From the NCBI GenBank assembly GCA_014621405.1, contig JAANBC010000008.1:120093-184092 (forward strand): a stretch of 64,000 nt of DNA, written 5' to 3'. The notes beneath the pieces were generated by a model, which saw only the letters and a program-made list of their open reading frames with translations, made no database searches and had not been told where the DNA came from. A program made the position numbers and the translations under genes. Positions 33,169 to 45,228 of this stretch are shown here, in pieces (positions within the stretch are counted from its first letter, which is position 1; each line of letters starts with the position of its first letter). Source of the stretch: Stylonectria norvegica (lineage: Eukaryota > Ascomycota > Sordariomycetes > Hypocreales > Nectriaceae).

Positions 33169-34473
33169 ACTGCTAATTGTGTCTTGGTCAGGTGTGGAAA
33201 ATGTGTATAGTATTCGGTGGCTTTGTGATGGTTTAGGTGCCAGCAAGAAGGTGTACTATTCATCCGGGCGGTAGGCTTCATATACCTAATCCCAACACGC
33301 ACCGACACAAATCATATCGTCACTTCTCAAGGCCTCGTGATATTATGATGTTATTTCAACGTCATGGGGTGGGCAGTCGCGGGGTTCGATAGGTGAGATG
33401 CAATGGCAGCCCTCCCGGCCCCGCGTTGATGATCAGCTCAATCCCACAGTGTTCAGAAGCGCTCAGACTGTAGTTTCTAGACTTGAAGCTCGAGAATTAG
33501 CACGTTGGCACAGTGTCGATTGAGAGTGGCTCGGTGCGTTGTTCTCTGGAGGATTGCGACTCCAGCATAAGAGTCGCCAAACCTGTTGGATCAGCGTGAA
33601 ATGACATCGCTGGCCGCACCTTGTGTGTTACTTCATACCATAGACAGTTTTTCATTACGTCTTTTCAATGGGTGGCGTATTGAGCTACAAATTTCTGTGA
33701 TAATATCACACAGTATTTCTAACTGCATAGTAGAATACGTACCTATCAAGCCACCTGCTTCATCCTAAGTGATCAGGCAAAAAGCCAGACTGTGATCCGG
33801 AACGCCCATGTATATCGACCAGCCATGGAGATTCCTAACATCATGATCCATCTCCCCACCAATTAGTATTGGAACGACGACAGGTATGGCTTCACTTCTT
33901 TCAAGTTAGCTTAGCATATTCATGCTTCCTGAGCTTAGATGCATTCAAAATCCACTCAGGTCTCTATTAACATCCGCATTCCCAGAAACAATGACGATGC
34001 ATACGTCGGATACATCCAAGAATAATGCAATCCTCCAAGCTCAATTTAAACCTATTCGCCACATAAAGTAGGAACAAAGGCCACGGCAGCAGTGCTTTTA
34101 GACAAACTCATTATCGGAGATGCCGCGCAGAAGACGTGAAAACGCCAGCCATGGTGATATTCGAGGCCACGCTGCTGTGTGCTCTGTGCCGTGTGCCGAA
34201 GACCGGATACCGGCAACTTGGCAAGTGGAACTGCTTACATGTGCGCGTAAGAAGTAAACCATTCTTTTCTCATCCGTAGAGCCTCCCATTTCATCTCCAG
34301 CTTTAAGGCCATTTTTTTGCGACTTCATCACTGCACGTTTTCAATCGCTTACGTCTTGCGGCCGTCCTACCGATCTTCCTCTCGGACCCGGCTCTTGTAC
34401 GGTGTCCGGCCGCTTCGGAGATATCGGCCCCACTTCACTGACGTTCCGTGCCCTCCTTGGCCGCACCGCAACT
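33169..34473. other. Intergenic, about 1.3 kb
   Basis: Divergent promoter region between the small hydrophilic protein and the anoctamin gene. No coding feature recognised. Confidence 0.45.
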
Positions 34474-36855
34474 ATGACCGCGGCTACATTTGGGACATCC
34501 GAAAAGGACACGAATTCGCCGGGCTCACTTAAGTATAACGATAAATATGTCGTTCTATACGATTTCGCCGCCTTAGGTACGCTCTTGCCTGTCAGCTTCA
34601 AGAAGAAAGTGGCCCCACTGTTCACCGAAACTCACATATCCTTGTATTGCAGATTGCGATTCAGCCATCAAGGAACTCACATGTCTTTTGGATGACTTAA
34701 AAGGGGCAGGTCTTCGGACAGAAGTCAGAGCAGGCTATGAACAGACTCTACTGGTCTTTGTCAAGGCGCCTCGCAGACTCTTGAGGCACACGGTCCACAA
34801 ATCAAGGTATATGCCACACCTTAGTTCATGTCAATGTCAATACTCACATCCCGTAGGGTCAACGATTGGTTACATGGAATCACACCAAGCCACCCGGGTG
34901 ACAATGAAGAAGCGATTGCAAGATATGCTTTCGAAGCCGAAGACATTCTGTCCGTGTATCATCTGGTAATCTGGCCCAAGGAACGCGGTGGTGCAGGCAT
35001 CACCCCAGGCTCCGGAAAGTGGGAGAATGTCAAGGCCGTCTTCCCCTTGCACAACGCTCCCGTAAACAAGTCTTTATTGCGGCATTTGAGCAAGCGCGTA
35101 TTTCTTGAAGCGGAAGATCTAGACTACATCCGAGATCTATTCGGATCTAAAGTTTGTCGCTCCAAATCCTGCCCCAACAGCAGGCCTGTCATTGACGTTT
35201 TCTAGGTGGCTTTTTATTTTGCATTTATCCAGGCCTATCTCATATTCCTTTCATTTCCAGCTTTAAGCGGTGTTCTGGCCTGGCTCTGGCTTCCCGGATA
35301 TTCGCTGGCATACGGTATCATGACCAGCGTGTGGTGTAGCGTTTTCCTAGAGTACTGGAAGATCAAGGAGGTCGACTTAAGCCTTCGATGGGATGTTCAC
35401 GACGTGCACAAAGTCAAGATCAATCGTCCTCAATTCAAGTATGAAACGCCCAGTGGAGATAAAAGCAGTCGAAGCCAATATTACTCTCCTAAATGGAAGT
35501 ATGTCGGTCGCCAGCTCATCCAGATTCCCTTTCTGCTACTTGCGGTTGCCATTTTGGGAATCTCGATTGTCCTGGTCTTCGCAATCGAAGTCCTGATATC
35601 CGAGACCTATGCTGGACCCTACAAGACATACTTGGTGAGAGCAACCTCATCTCGAGATAAATGCACCAGCTACTGACATACGATCAAGGAGTATCTGCCC
35701 ACCATACTGCTGGCCGTTTTACTGCCTTACATCACTTCCGCACTCGAAAAGGCGGCAGAGTGGCTAACCGACTTTGAGAACCACCGCACGAATGACCATC
35801 ATGAGATGTCAATTACACAAAAGGTCTTCGTTCTAAACTTCATCACCAACTATTTGCCCATCTTCCTTACCGCCTTTATATATGTTCCATTCGGCGACGA
35901 GGTCATCCCACGACTTGAGGCCCTTCTCGAGAAACTTCTAGGGAGTATTGGCCAAGAGTTTAAGCACCGGCCGTTCCACGCCGATCCCGAAAGACTGCAA
36001 AACGAGGTTATTGCTTTGATCGTCACCGGGCAAATTTCCAGCTTCTTCGAGGAGAATATCATGCCGCTGCTAAAGCATCAGTTCTCTAGCTGGCGTCGCG
36101 AATACCGCCAGGCCCACCATATGGGATCGTCGCTCATGGCCACCGTGGAGGATGAGCCAGAGGAAGTCAAGTTCCTGGGGCGATGTCGAAACGAAGCGAC
36201 TTTGCCAGGATACAATGTCCAGGATGACATTTCCGAGATTGTGCTCCAATTCGGCTACCTGGCGTTGTTCTCTCCCGTTTGGCCCATCATTCCAGTCGGC
36301 TTCCTCATAAACAATTGGATTGAGCTTCGCTCAGACTTCGCAAAGATCTGCATCGAACACCAGCGGCCGGCCCCAGTTCGAGCGGATGGAATTGGCCCTT
36401 GGACCGACTCTATGTATGCGTTGACATGGCTTGGCAGTATTTCAACCGCCGCCATCGTCCACCTATTCAGCGGCTCCAGCATTGGCAACGGCAGTTGGAC
36501 CACGTTACCCATCACTGTATTCATCAGCGAGCATGTGCTTCTGCTACTTCGCGCTCTCATACGATTTGTGCTGCAACAAGCAGGATCTGAGAAGATTCGC
36601 GAAGACCGCGACGAACGCTATGCCAACCGAGTAAAGCATCTGGAGGATTTGGAAATCGATAAACGTGCGCGGCTGGGAGTGAGACTGAGCCCGACTGAGG
36701 TGAGACGCAGAAAATCAGTATCCGAAAATAGTGGTGATGCCTTTTGGACGAAGCAGCTGGGTTATGGCGAAAGCGAGGAGGCAGGCATTGAGCTTATCAA
36801 AAGGACTAAAGAGGCGAACAAGTCTCAAACAAGAGGAGTTAAGAAGGATCAATAA
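34474..36855 (+). CDS. Anoctamin/TMEM16-family lipid scramblase or ion channel (Ist2-like)
   Basis: Five exons: 34474-34576, 34653-34806, 34857-35151, 35206-35634 and 35689-36855. Introns are 76, 50, 54 and 54 nt; the last has an AAG acceptor. Phase closes to 715 aa, close to characterised fungal TMEM16 scramblases. The N-terminal cytosolic domain has the KYVVLYDF start and the DWLHGI block. Multiple membrane segments follow: the VAFYFAFIQAYLIFLSFP and FLLLAVAILGISIVLVF spans; the KVFVLNFITNYLPIFLTAFIY span; and the EEVKFLGRCRNEATLPGYN stretch before QFGYLALFSPVWPIIP, the calcium-site/anoctamin core. Acidic residues in NEVIALIVTGQ, in the segment after LPGYN, and in NWIELRSDFAKIC are where Ca ligands sit in this family. 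It would act at the plasma membrane or ER-plasma membrane contacts. Its stop codon faces the HAD gene stop 31 bp away. Confidence 0.93.
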
Positions 36856-36886
36856 TGAGAGTCAGTGCCAACTATCAGTGTCTCAA

Positions 36887-37600
36887 TTACAAATTCGAAA
36901 TCGCGGCTGGTAGATCCTCCATACCCTCCAAGAACGTGTCAAACTCAGTTTTAACCTTCTCCATATCCTCATCTACATCGTCGGTCCAGCGATGTATGTA
37001 GATCGTTCTCAACCCACACTTCTGAGCCCCTCGCAGGTCATACGCATGCGCCGCCACCAGGACTACTTCCTCGGGCTTCAACTTGACAAGCTGTAGCGCC
37101 TTCTGGTACGCAACCGGATGAGGTTTGTATACACCCAGCAACTGGCTGGAGAAGAGCATGTTGAAGTCTAACCCTGACGAGCGAGTAAGGTCAAGCTGCA
37201 GACGGGTCGTGCCGTTGGCGTGAACAAAGACTTCCAAGCCCAGGTCTTCTCGAATTCTGCGGATCGCTTTTTGGACCTCTGGCCACGCGGGCTGAGAATG
37301 CCATGCTTCGACTGCTTGTCTTTTGGTTCCAGCGTCAAAATGTGATTTCAACTTTGACTGTTCAAGAACATCGTCGAGGACGCGTGCGAGCGTTATGTCA
37401 ATGTCTTCCGGCTCAAGGCCCTGGGCGTGCCGCTTGCTGTTAGATATGAAGTAGCGTCTGCGCCATTCGAGAGCAAATTCGGAAGCTTCCGACTCAGGAA
37501 TTGCAGTCGGCAGGGACTGCACGACGTTGGAATGCCAGTCAAGACATGTACCCATGAAATCGAAGAAAACGGCCTTGATCTTTGTGTTCTGTTGAGACAT
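36887..37600 (-). CDS. HAD-superfamily hydrolase, haloacid dehalogenase type II-like
   Basis: A single exon of 237 aa. HAD motif I is FFDFMGTCLDWH (nucleophile Asp at about 14). Motif III is the KP of GVYKPHPVAYQKAL. Motif IV-like AHAYDLRGAQKCGLRTIYIHR holds an acidic residue. Motif II is NGTTR within VFVHANGTTRLQL, which differs from the common S-N-G of type II dehalogenases. The alpha-helical cap lies between motifs I and II. The family includes L-2-haloacid dehalogenases and many phosphatases acting on small organic substrates. The substrate is unknown, and calling it a dehalogenase would overstate the evidence. The 3' end abuts the anoctamin gene (31 bp between stops), so the transcripts probably overlap. 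Confidence 0.88.
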   Translation of the reverse strand: MSQQNTKIKAVFFDFMGTCLDWHSNVVQSLPTAIPESEASEFALEWRRRYFISNSKRHAQGLEPEDIDITLARVLDDVLEQSKLKSHFDAGTKRQAVEAWHSQPAWPEVQKAIRRIREDLGLEVFVHANGTTRLQLDLTRSSGLDFNMLFSSQLLGVYKPHPVAYQKALQLVKLKPEEVVLVAAHAYDLRGAQKCGLRTIYIHRWTDDVDEDMEKVKTEFDTFLEGMEDLPAAISNL

Positions 37601-38937
37601 GGTGCAAGTGGGATTGTTGGTGGTGTGGCTTTGAGTTCTGTGACTTGTCCGTTGAGGTTATATGTGACTAGTTGGCTGAGGTTTCACTGTTGCTTCGAAG
37701 ACAAAGTTGTTGACTATATGTATTAATAAAGCGAGGTTTAACGAGGCGTTGGAGTTCATCACGAATCAATGATCATCGCATGATTACAAATCCACCACCT
37801 AGGTACACAAAGGGCGTAGAAAAGACCATGCGATCGACTGATCATCGGGCCATCTACGACGTCGAAGATCATAGACAAAGTGCCCCTTGTTAAAATGAGA
37901 TATAAACCCGGCCACTGCGTGAGGAGTTTGAAAGGTTTTGAGAGGAGTCGACTTATCTTCAATTAGGCCGTGTGTGTAGACTGGGCCACATTCACCTGAC
38001 ATGCTTGATCCATGGCCCTCGCAGATTTGTGGTCCTCTTTTCTGCCGCGCTCATGAGGTTGTTACTGTCCAGGCCCACCAGGTATTTTTTACTGGTAGTG
38101 AAACCTGCCTTCTTCATGATATGAAGCGTGCTGAGTTTGAGCAGAAGCTGGTGTTATATATAACAAGAGTTTTGTGGTAAATAACCAGAAAATTTGCGCT
38201 TGAATAGTTCTTATTAGGCCTTCATAAAGGATTATCTAGACTGAACCCTTCTATCCCTTATTCACAAATGAATAGCTCCAGGTAAAATAGAAGAACTAGT
38301 TTCGGGAATGTGGTCATCTTGACTACCCCAATGACACCCAGGATGAAGTTGTTAGGAGGCATTTATAAATAAAAAATCGACACATCATAGTTGTATGAGA
38401 ATGTCCGTAATAACCTTATGGGCCATTAATAGGAAATCATTGAAGTATTAGGTGAGAGACTATCGAAGAAACCCAAAGCATTACATGTTCACAGATCAGA
38501 CCCTGGCTCGGAGATGAGTGTACTCTGAATTAGCAGATATGCTGTAGAAAGACAGTAAACACCCAATTTATGTCTTAATCTCCAGTTTTATAGCATGGAA
38601 AGAACTTGAAGTAACGGGGGAAAAAGTGTCAATAAAATTACAACCATCTTAGATTAAAAAGGTTTTAGATTAAAATTTGAATCCGAACCCGGTGAGAACG
38701 AAATAAGATAGGATGATAGTCCACGCCACCGTTGCCAAGACGCTACGAGAATCCCCACAATGTCAGCTTCGCACTGCACATAAGCCACAGCTTGCTCTTC
38801 GTCAATACGATTAAAACGCTTGGCCACATCCATCAACATCAAATGTCAACATATAAGTGACAGATCTGCAGCGACATTTCGGATACGCAGGCGCCATTAT
38901 TCCTGTCGTGTTGCTGAGAGGCATCCACGAATCTACG
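37601..38937. other. AT-rich intergenic, about 1.3 kb
   Basis: From about 38.1 to 38.7 kb the sequence is clearly AT-richer than its surroundings, with no ORF above about 60 codons. It might be a decayed repeat relic, but I found no terminal repeats or coding similarity. Confidence 0.4.
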
Positions 38938-40811
38938 ATGGACACCTCCAAAGTCCACGTCGCGGTCATTGGCGCAGGTAAGCTGGGCAACCCATCAATA
39001 ACCTCACGCAACTTAGCAGCTAACATCCGTCTAGGGCCGGCCGGCCTCGCGGCCATCAAGTCTCTCATGGAAGAGGGTTTCCAGGTCACGGGCTTTGAGC
39101 GACGGCCAAAGGCAGGCGGCCTGTGGGCGTTTTCTGAAAACCCCGAGCATACCTCGGCGACAACGGGCACCAGGGCCCAGCTAAGCAAGTTCATCGTGAG
39201 CATCTCACTTTCGGAAGGGGTTTATGTACATCTGCTGATCTCAAAAGTTGCCTCTTAGTGATTATCCAGCGCCAGATGGTACGTGCAGTGATGCTTCTCA
39301 AGACCATGGGCGAAGACTAACAAGAACTTGGTAGACTTCCCTCGGCACCCCACTGCTGCAGACATGGCCGTTTATTACGAGTCTTATGCTCTTCACTTTG
39401 GACTCCTAGACAAGATTATCTTCAATGTCACTATGGATTCAGTATGGAGGACCGATGATGACACCAAATGGGCTATATCCATCCAGGGCGAGGATGCCCC
39501 TCGTCTCTTTGACAAGGTCGTGTCGGCCGCCGGGTCCGAGGTTGTGCGCAACGATCCTGTCATAGCTGGACTCGAGATCTTTGATGGCCGATATCTTCAT
39601 GGCCAGGCTTATAAAAGGTTGGTCCATGCTACTCGCTCCTCGTTCCTGGCGCAGATGACTCAACGGCGAGGTTAGGGCGGAGGACTTTTCAGACATGAAA
39701 GTTATCGTCATCGGTCAAGGAAACTCGGCTGCGGATTGTGCATTTGTAAGTCACCACATCTCACTCTTTGCACTATCTATCATTCACCGGCAACGTCTCA
39801 CGTTCGCAGGAACTAAGTTCACACGCCTCCGAGGTGTACTGGTCGCACCGCCGAGGAGCCATGGTCTTCCCCCGTATGGTCAACGGAGAACGCTTCGACA
39901 AGTTCGCCACTTGGAAGATGACACGTTTAGCCTTTTTGATTGGCAGGATCTTTCCTGCCATTCACCGCTTCGTATACGACATGTTTTTCTCGTGGATAGT
40001 CTGGAAATCATGGGGCCGCCTCGATCCCCAATGGCGGCTGGATAGAACTCCCTTCTATGCAACCACGATATCGGGCATGGTTGTTAGCGACGACCTCGTT
40101 CCAGCATTGCGAGCTGGCAGTGTAATATCGACGACGGGTGTGCGAAGGATATGTGGTCCGCATTCTGTGGAGTTTGATGATGGCTCTGTTATTGATAATG
40201 TCGATGCCATCATAGCTTGTACAGGCTACCGCAACTCTCTCCATCTACTCAACGGCATCGTCAAATATTCACATCCTCACCCCGCAGTGCTCCCCATGCC
40301 GGATCTATATCAAGGAATCTTCGCGGTGGAACATGCCGACTCAATTGCATGTCTCAACTACGCCATCGTGCAAGACAACGCCGCGACGTGTCGAGAGCTG
40401 GCCGCCCTAGCGGTCGCACAGGTCTGGGCTGGCAAATCCCGTCTCCCACCGCGCGAGCAAATGGAAGTTCAACTACAGCAGCACCGAGATTGGTTTGTCA
40501 AGCGCACTTTAGAGTGCCCTTTGCCCCAATACCAAGGTACCGTTGAGCCCGATAAATGGCTCCGGTTCGTGAACGACATGGCGGGCACAGGGGTATACGA
40601 GCGCTTCGGGTGGACTGTTCAGGGCTTTCGGTTCTGCTTGAGCGAGCCGTCTCTTTACAGACTGATGGCATGGGGTGTCAACTCGCCGCATATCTATCGG
40701 GTTTTCGAGACTGGGAAACGCAAGGCGTGGCCTGGGGCTCGGGAGGCAATCCGCCATATCAACCGAATGAGCGACATTGATCTTGGGTATGTCAAAGTCA
40801 AAGACGAATGA
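38938..40811 (+). CDS. Flavin-containing monooxygenase
   Basis: Six exons: 38938-38977, 39035-39195, 39248-39278, 39335-39617, 39676-39745 and 39810-40811. Introns are 52-64 nt, with CTAAC or CTGAT branch sites. One exon is only 31 nt. Phase closes to 528 aa. The FAD-binding Rossmann motif is VAVIGAGPAGLAA, split by intron 1. An FMO fingerprint F-x-G-x3-H appears as FDGRYLHGQAYK. The NADPH-binding motif is VIVIGQGNSAADCA, and the late ACTGY motif is present. The family uses NADPH and O2 to oxygenate N or S atoms or ketones; fungal members often serve secondary metabolism or detoxification. No biosynthetic backbone gene lies nearby, so a stand-alone role is more likely. The 31-nt exon (LPLSDYPAPD) supplies a segment usual in the family, which supports the model. 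Confidence 0.91.
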
Positions 40812-43800
40812 GCATGTTGGTAAGCATACATATATGTAGACTGTCTCAATGGATGTTCTGTGTATTCAGAAGTTTCCTTGCAAGGGACTTATTCAACATG
40901 TAAACTACGAGGTAATCCCCAGACTCTTTTACCCATGATTTGCAGCGTCCGTACTTAGGTATGCACGACAACAATCGTCCTAGATCTAAGACGAAGAAAC
41001 ATTTGATGAAGGCGAGAAAAGAATTCGTCCAAGTTTTGCAATAGGACATGTAACACAGAAAAGTACACGGCATCATGGTGACCAAGACAAGTAAGTGTAC
41101 GAATATACCCTACACGGTCGCATTCGTACTTCCAGTCTATGGGAGCACAAACAAGGACTACGCTTAAGGCGCTTCTAGAAGCAAAAACACAGCGTTCTAA
41201 AGCTTACCCCAAATCCCCGCCCATTTCCGCCATCTTGAGCAGTTGGGGTTCGCTATCTCAGGGCGCAGCATGGCGCCGTGGCACCCGCATCCTCCTAGTC
41301 CATCGGTAGGATCTGGATCCCCGGGACGCGATGGCAAGCCCAACCAGATCTTTCTTTTTCCATGAAGGCTTCCAGAAGTCTAAACCCAACGGCGAGGGGG
41401 GAGCTAATATAAGATGCCGGTAGGGCTGAGTTTTGATCCATGCGCGTTGAGGGTATCGCGACGAGGCTCCTCGTTACCTTTCTGCGGGTAACCAGGAGTT
41501 TTCCCCTATCCGTATATTCTTAGCCAAGACTTCTATAACCACTTCGGCATCTCTTCCGTCTTCAGCTGTATTACGTATATGTATTCCCTCCATGCGCGGC
41601 AGCTTCGGCTTTGTGATCAAGGACCTCGTCGTTCCGCACTTCCATGGCCTCCAGGTTGACGGGGAACCGGCGGCAGCTTAATCTGGCAGCCAAGTGAATC
41701 GAAAACATGAGCTTGTATCAGTCTAGCCTCAGCTTGAAGATCTTTCGCGTTCAGTCAAGCTAAGTAGCATTTATTGAACAAATAGTTCTACCAAGGTTGA
41801 AAAGACATGGAGCACTGGGCCGATCCTAGGATCCACGGCATCGATGAATGCTTGGTCGACGATGCTGAAGTCCGAGAGCGACACTATGCTTTCCAAACAG
41901 GACTTCTGGGTGCAGCCCCAAGGAGACTTTGGTCCATCGACCTTGATTCCACGTAATCTTAAGATGAGTCGCCGTCTACCAAGCCAACCGGAAGAGAATC
42001 CAGTGACATTGTCCATGACACAGGCCACCACCCAGTCTTAGGAGTGGCACCACGGCGGCATCTCTCTTCCACTGCCACTGCCCTTCCGCTATCGCTATCA
42101 CTGCCTCCGCAAGTAAGGGGAGCGTTCGCAGCTATTGCAGATCTCGGGAGAAGGTTGCAAGTTGTTGCATCCACAGACGAAGGTTTACAGGGCTCTCTCC
42201 CTCGTCCCTCCACTTCATCCATGGATTCATGGACCCATGGACGCCTTGACGTGATTTCTAGAAGCCAGCGCAGGGTGTCCCATGCCCCTGCTAGCCCGCC
42301 CCTGCGGCGCATCAACCCCCCTGTAGCCCCCTGTAACCCCCTGAGTCAAGCCCCCTCCCCCCCAAAAGCCCATGTGCGCTGCGGGGTCGGCCTCGTGCGT
42401 CTTCTGTCTTGTCCAGCCGTCACCATGAAAACGTTAGGTAACTCGCACGTAACAACATCAAGTTTCTATGGCCAGCAGCGGTTTCTTTCCACAATACCCC
42501 AGAGTACAGACTGTCGAGGGCCCTGAATCCTGATGCCCCGGATTTGCACTCGTTAAAGCAATAGAGATGCATCCACTGGGCTCCATTTCCCCGGAAGTCA
42601 CAGCGCAGAGGCAATCTTCATCGTGGACTTGGGGATCTCAGGGTTCTGACGACGACGACGATGGATGGCGGAATTGGAGAGAAGGGGCAGAAACTCCAAA
42701 TATTGCATCAACCTAGCCGAGGCAACCAACAGCCCCAATTCTTCAACGGCTCAGTGCCGTGAGAACAAGTTAAACCGAGTCTACGAGTTACACTAGTTCT
42801 GTATTCGTCTTACTGTTGTCCACAGTAATAAGGACCCTTGTTCGTCGCTATCATCCTCCCGCTACCGCAGGGCGCAAATCGTCCACTCTCCTCTCCCCGA
42901 CGCCAACAACGGACGTTAGCCTCTGATATAGACACTCGTACTCGAGAGTTGTTACGCATTCTTCCATGTCAGCAATATTTCGGAAATCAGCTAGCTACAG
43001 TACTTGGCTGTTTGACGGGGGTGCGAGGCCTTTGTTGACTGATGATCCCCAAGTCTTGGCTGCTCATCTCCAAACCTCGCTCATCACCCAGCCAGTGCAA
43101 GTTGGAGCTGCTCAATCGGGCAATTCTTCTCCGAAGCCTCACGACCAACAAGAACAATGAGTGGAAGTCACTGCATCTCCTGCCATCGTCCATCTACAGA
43201 ATACAGCACATGATAGCTACAAGTCAGTGCAGCCCATTCGACGTATCCCCAAATCACCCACCATTTACCCCTGCTACTGTCTCCATCCCCCCTCATCTTC
43301 ATCTTACTTGCAGAACCACCCATGATATCCCTCCATGGATGATACGACGCCGAGGACTCCCACCACGTGCGGTTGGAGTTCTTGAACCGCCCCGCTATCA
43401 CTCTCCATCTCCAAATGCTTCTCATCGGCCCCTGCATGCCGTGGAACTGGGAACAACGACACTAGAAGAAGTCCGCGGCCCCTTCTGCGCAGACGCCACC
43501 GCGCCACTACCCTGTCTCACCCCTGATCGGGCAGTTCATCGTTGCCAGCCGAGTCAAGTTGGGTTCTCGTTGGTACAGGATGAACGAGAGACGTCGTGGA
43601 GTTGGCTTGCTTGGCTAGGGTTCCCGGTTATGTCTGATATGTTCCCCGGGGCGCCGACCGAGCGTGCAAATAGCTATCCACCATTGCCCTTCTCAGTTCG
43701 CACGAGCATCTCGAACTCCTCGGGGCTGTCATTCTTTTCAGACGGATCGTCACTTACGTGGTTTCATTCTTTGGTCCTGTTGATATACTTCAAAGCATCA

Positions 43801-43912
43801 ACTCGGTATACCCCGGTGCTGCGTTGAGTCTCTCCGCCTAGACTCCAGCGCAAGGGTCAAGTACACTCAACACCCACATGTCGAGGGCTTCGCCTCGCAA
43901 ACCCCATCCACG
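40812..43912. other. Long intergenic region, about 3.1 kb
   Basis: No supported gene. A 261-codon ORF at 43042-43827 has a Pro/Ser-rich, unstructured translation without motifs and ends just before the next gene, so I treat it as leader or chance. The stretch holds a strong C-run cluster (42316-42363, listed separately). Confidence 0.45.
42316..42363 (-). other. Potential G-quadruplex (five G-runs on the minus strand)
   Basis: The plus strand has C-runs of 6, 5, 5, 5 and 7 at 42316-42321, 42327-42331, 42337-42341, 42351-42355 and 42357-42363. The first three are separated by TGTAG and TGTAA, a near-perfect ten-base tandem. The minus strand therefore carries at least four runs of five or more Gs with short loops, the canonical quadruplex motif. 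Structure formation is inferred. Confidence 0.55.
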
Positions 43913-45228
43913 ATGCCCTTCTACTCAGAGGCCCCTGGCATCAAGCCGTTCAGCGATGACAAGCCTACGCTGCTGGTGTCGTGGTGGGTCACCATCTTCT
44001 GCATGGCCATCATCCTGATACGACTCACTGGCCGATATGTGCGAGTTGAGAAGCTACTGCGCGAAGACAAGATCGTAGCTGCAGCAATGATACCGCTGTT
44101 GATGCGAGCCGTCTGCGTCCACTTCATCCTCCGCTACGGCACGAACAATGTCTCACTCGATGGCCTTACCCTGACGCAAAGTGAGATGGACAAGAGGATC
44201 ATCGGAAGCAAGTTGGTCATGGCCAGCAGAATATTCTACGCAACAGTGTAAGTCTAGACTAAGTCTTCCACTTCGTCTTCCTTACCCGCCACTTATTGAC
44301 GATACCTTTCAGACTTTGGGTTCTCAAGTTCACTACCATGGACTTCTTCGGGCGCCTCGCAGGAGCCACACGGCGGAGGTCCCATTTGAACATGATCATC
44401 ATCATGCGCGGCATCCTCGTTGCTACCTTCATCGCGGTCATCGTCAGCGACCTGGCTGAGTGCCAGCCCTTCTCCCACTACTGGCAGGTCTCGCCCGACC
44501 CCGGCGGCAAATGTAGACAGGGCTTCGCGCACCTCATCACTATGGGCGCTTGCAACGTCATCACTGATCTGCTCCTCATCGCCTTTCCCATCCCCATCAT
44601 CCTCTCGAGCCAGATCGCGCGGAAGCGCAAGATGCTGCTCGTTATGCTTTTCAGCCTGGGTCTCGTCATTGTCGGCATCACGCTGTACCGCCTGCCGCGC
44701 ATCATCCAGGCGCAGGGCAGCCAGGTGGTCCGGACCATGTGGGCGTCGGTCGAGATCCTGGCCGCGACGGGCGTGGGCAATACGGTCGCTCTGGGGTCAT
44801 TCCTGAGAGACAGCGGCGTGAAGAAAAAGAAGTTCAACTCAAGCGGCTACTCGGCCTCGCGGTCCCAGTCGCAGCCGACGCGGATAATGCGGACGCTCAA
44901 CAGCAACTGGGAGGAGGAGAGCGACGACGGCCATCTGAAAACAACGGAGGGCATCTGGGATGGGACCGCGGGCGGAGGCGGCTCTCATACGGCGACGGAG
45001 TCTATATCCAAGTCGGACGACACACGGCGGGAGTCCAAATCATCGCGGGAGGGAGCCATCAGTCCCACGCAGAGCCACGACTCGTTGATCACTCGGGATC
45101 AGCTCAAGGCTTCGGTGGATTCGGATCCAACGCCGTTCCCGTATAGGCCGGCCTCGGCGGTTATTGCAGGCAGCTCTAGAGGGCTGCACCGGACTGGGTC
45201 GACTCGTCTTGATAAGATCAGGATGTAG
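43913..45228 (+). CDS. Rhodopsin-domain (PTH11-like) integral membrane protein
   Basis: Two exons: 43913-44247 and 44313-45228, with a 65-nt GT-AG intron; phase closes to 416 aa. About seven hydrophobic spans fall in residues 20-300. The family features between TM3 and TM5 are visible: LWVLKFTTMDFFGR, then SDLAECQPFSHYW and GKCRQGF, ending with the ITDLLLIAFPIPIILS block. The C-terminal ~140 residues are hydrophilic, Ser/Thr/Gly-rich and probably cytosolic (SSGYSASRSQSQPTR, GGGGSHTATES), suited to regulation by phosphorylation. These fungal seven-span proteins are GPCR-like; Pth11 is needed for surface sensing in a plant pathogen, but most relatives have no known ligand. No N-terminal CFEM domain is present, so this belongs to the non-CFEM subgroup. 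Confidence 0.88.

Noticed and set aside
38100..38700. Possible RIP-degraded transposon
   Set aside because: AT-rich, but TpA enrichment and stop density are far weaker than in the right-hand island, and no terminal repeats or coding remnants are visible.
38938..40811. Secondary-metabolite cluster around the flavin monooxygenase
   Set aside because: No polyketide synthase, NRPS, terpene cyclase, P450 or pathway regulator lies nearby, so a cluster is not supported in this window.
43042..43827. 261-codon ORF upstream of the rhodopsin-domain gene
   Set aside because: Pro/Ser/His-rich with no domain or hydrophobic plan. It sits in C-rich DNA where stops are scarce, and probably belongs to a leader region.
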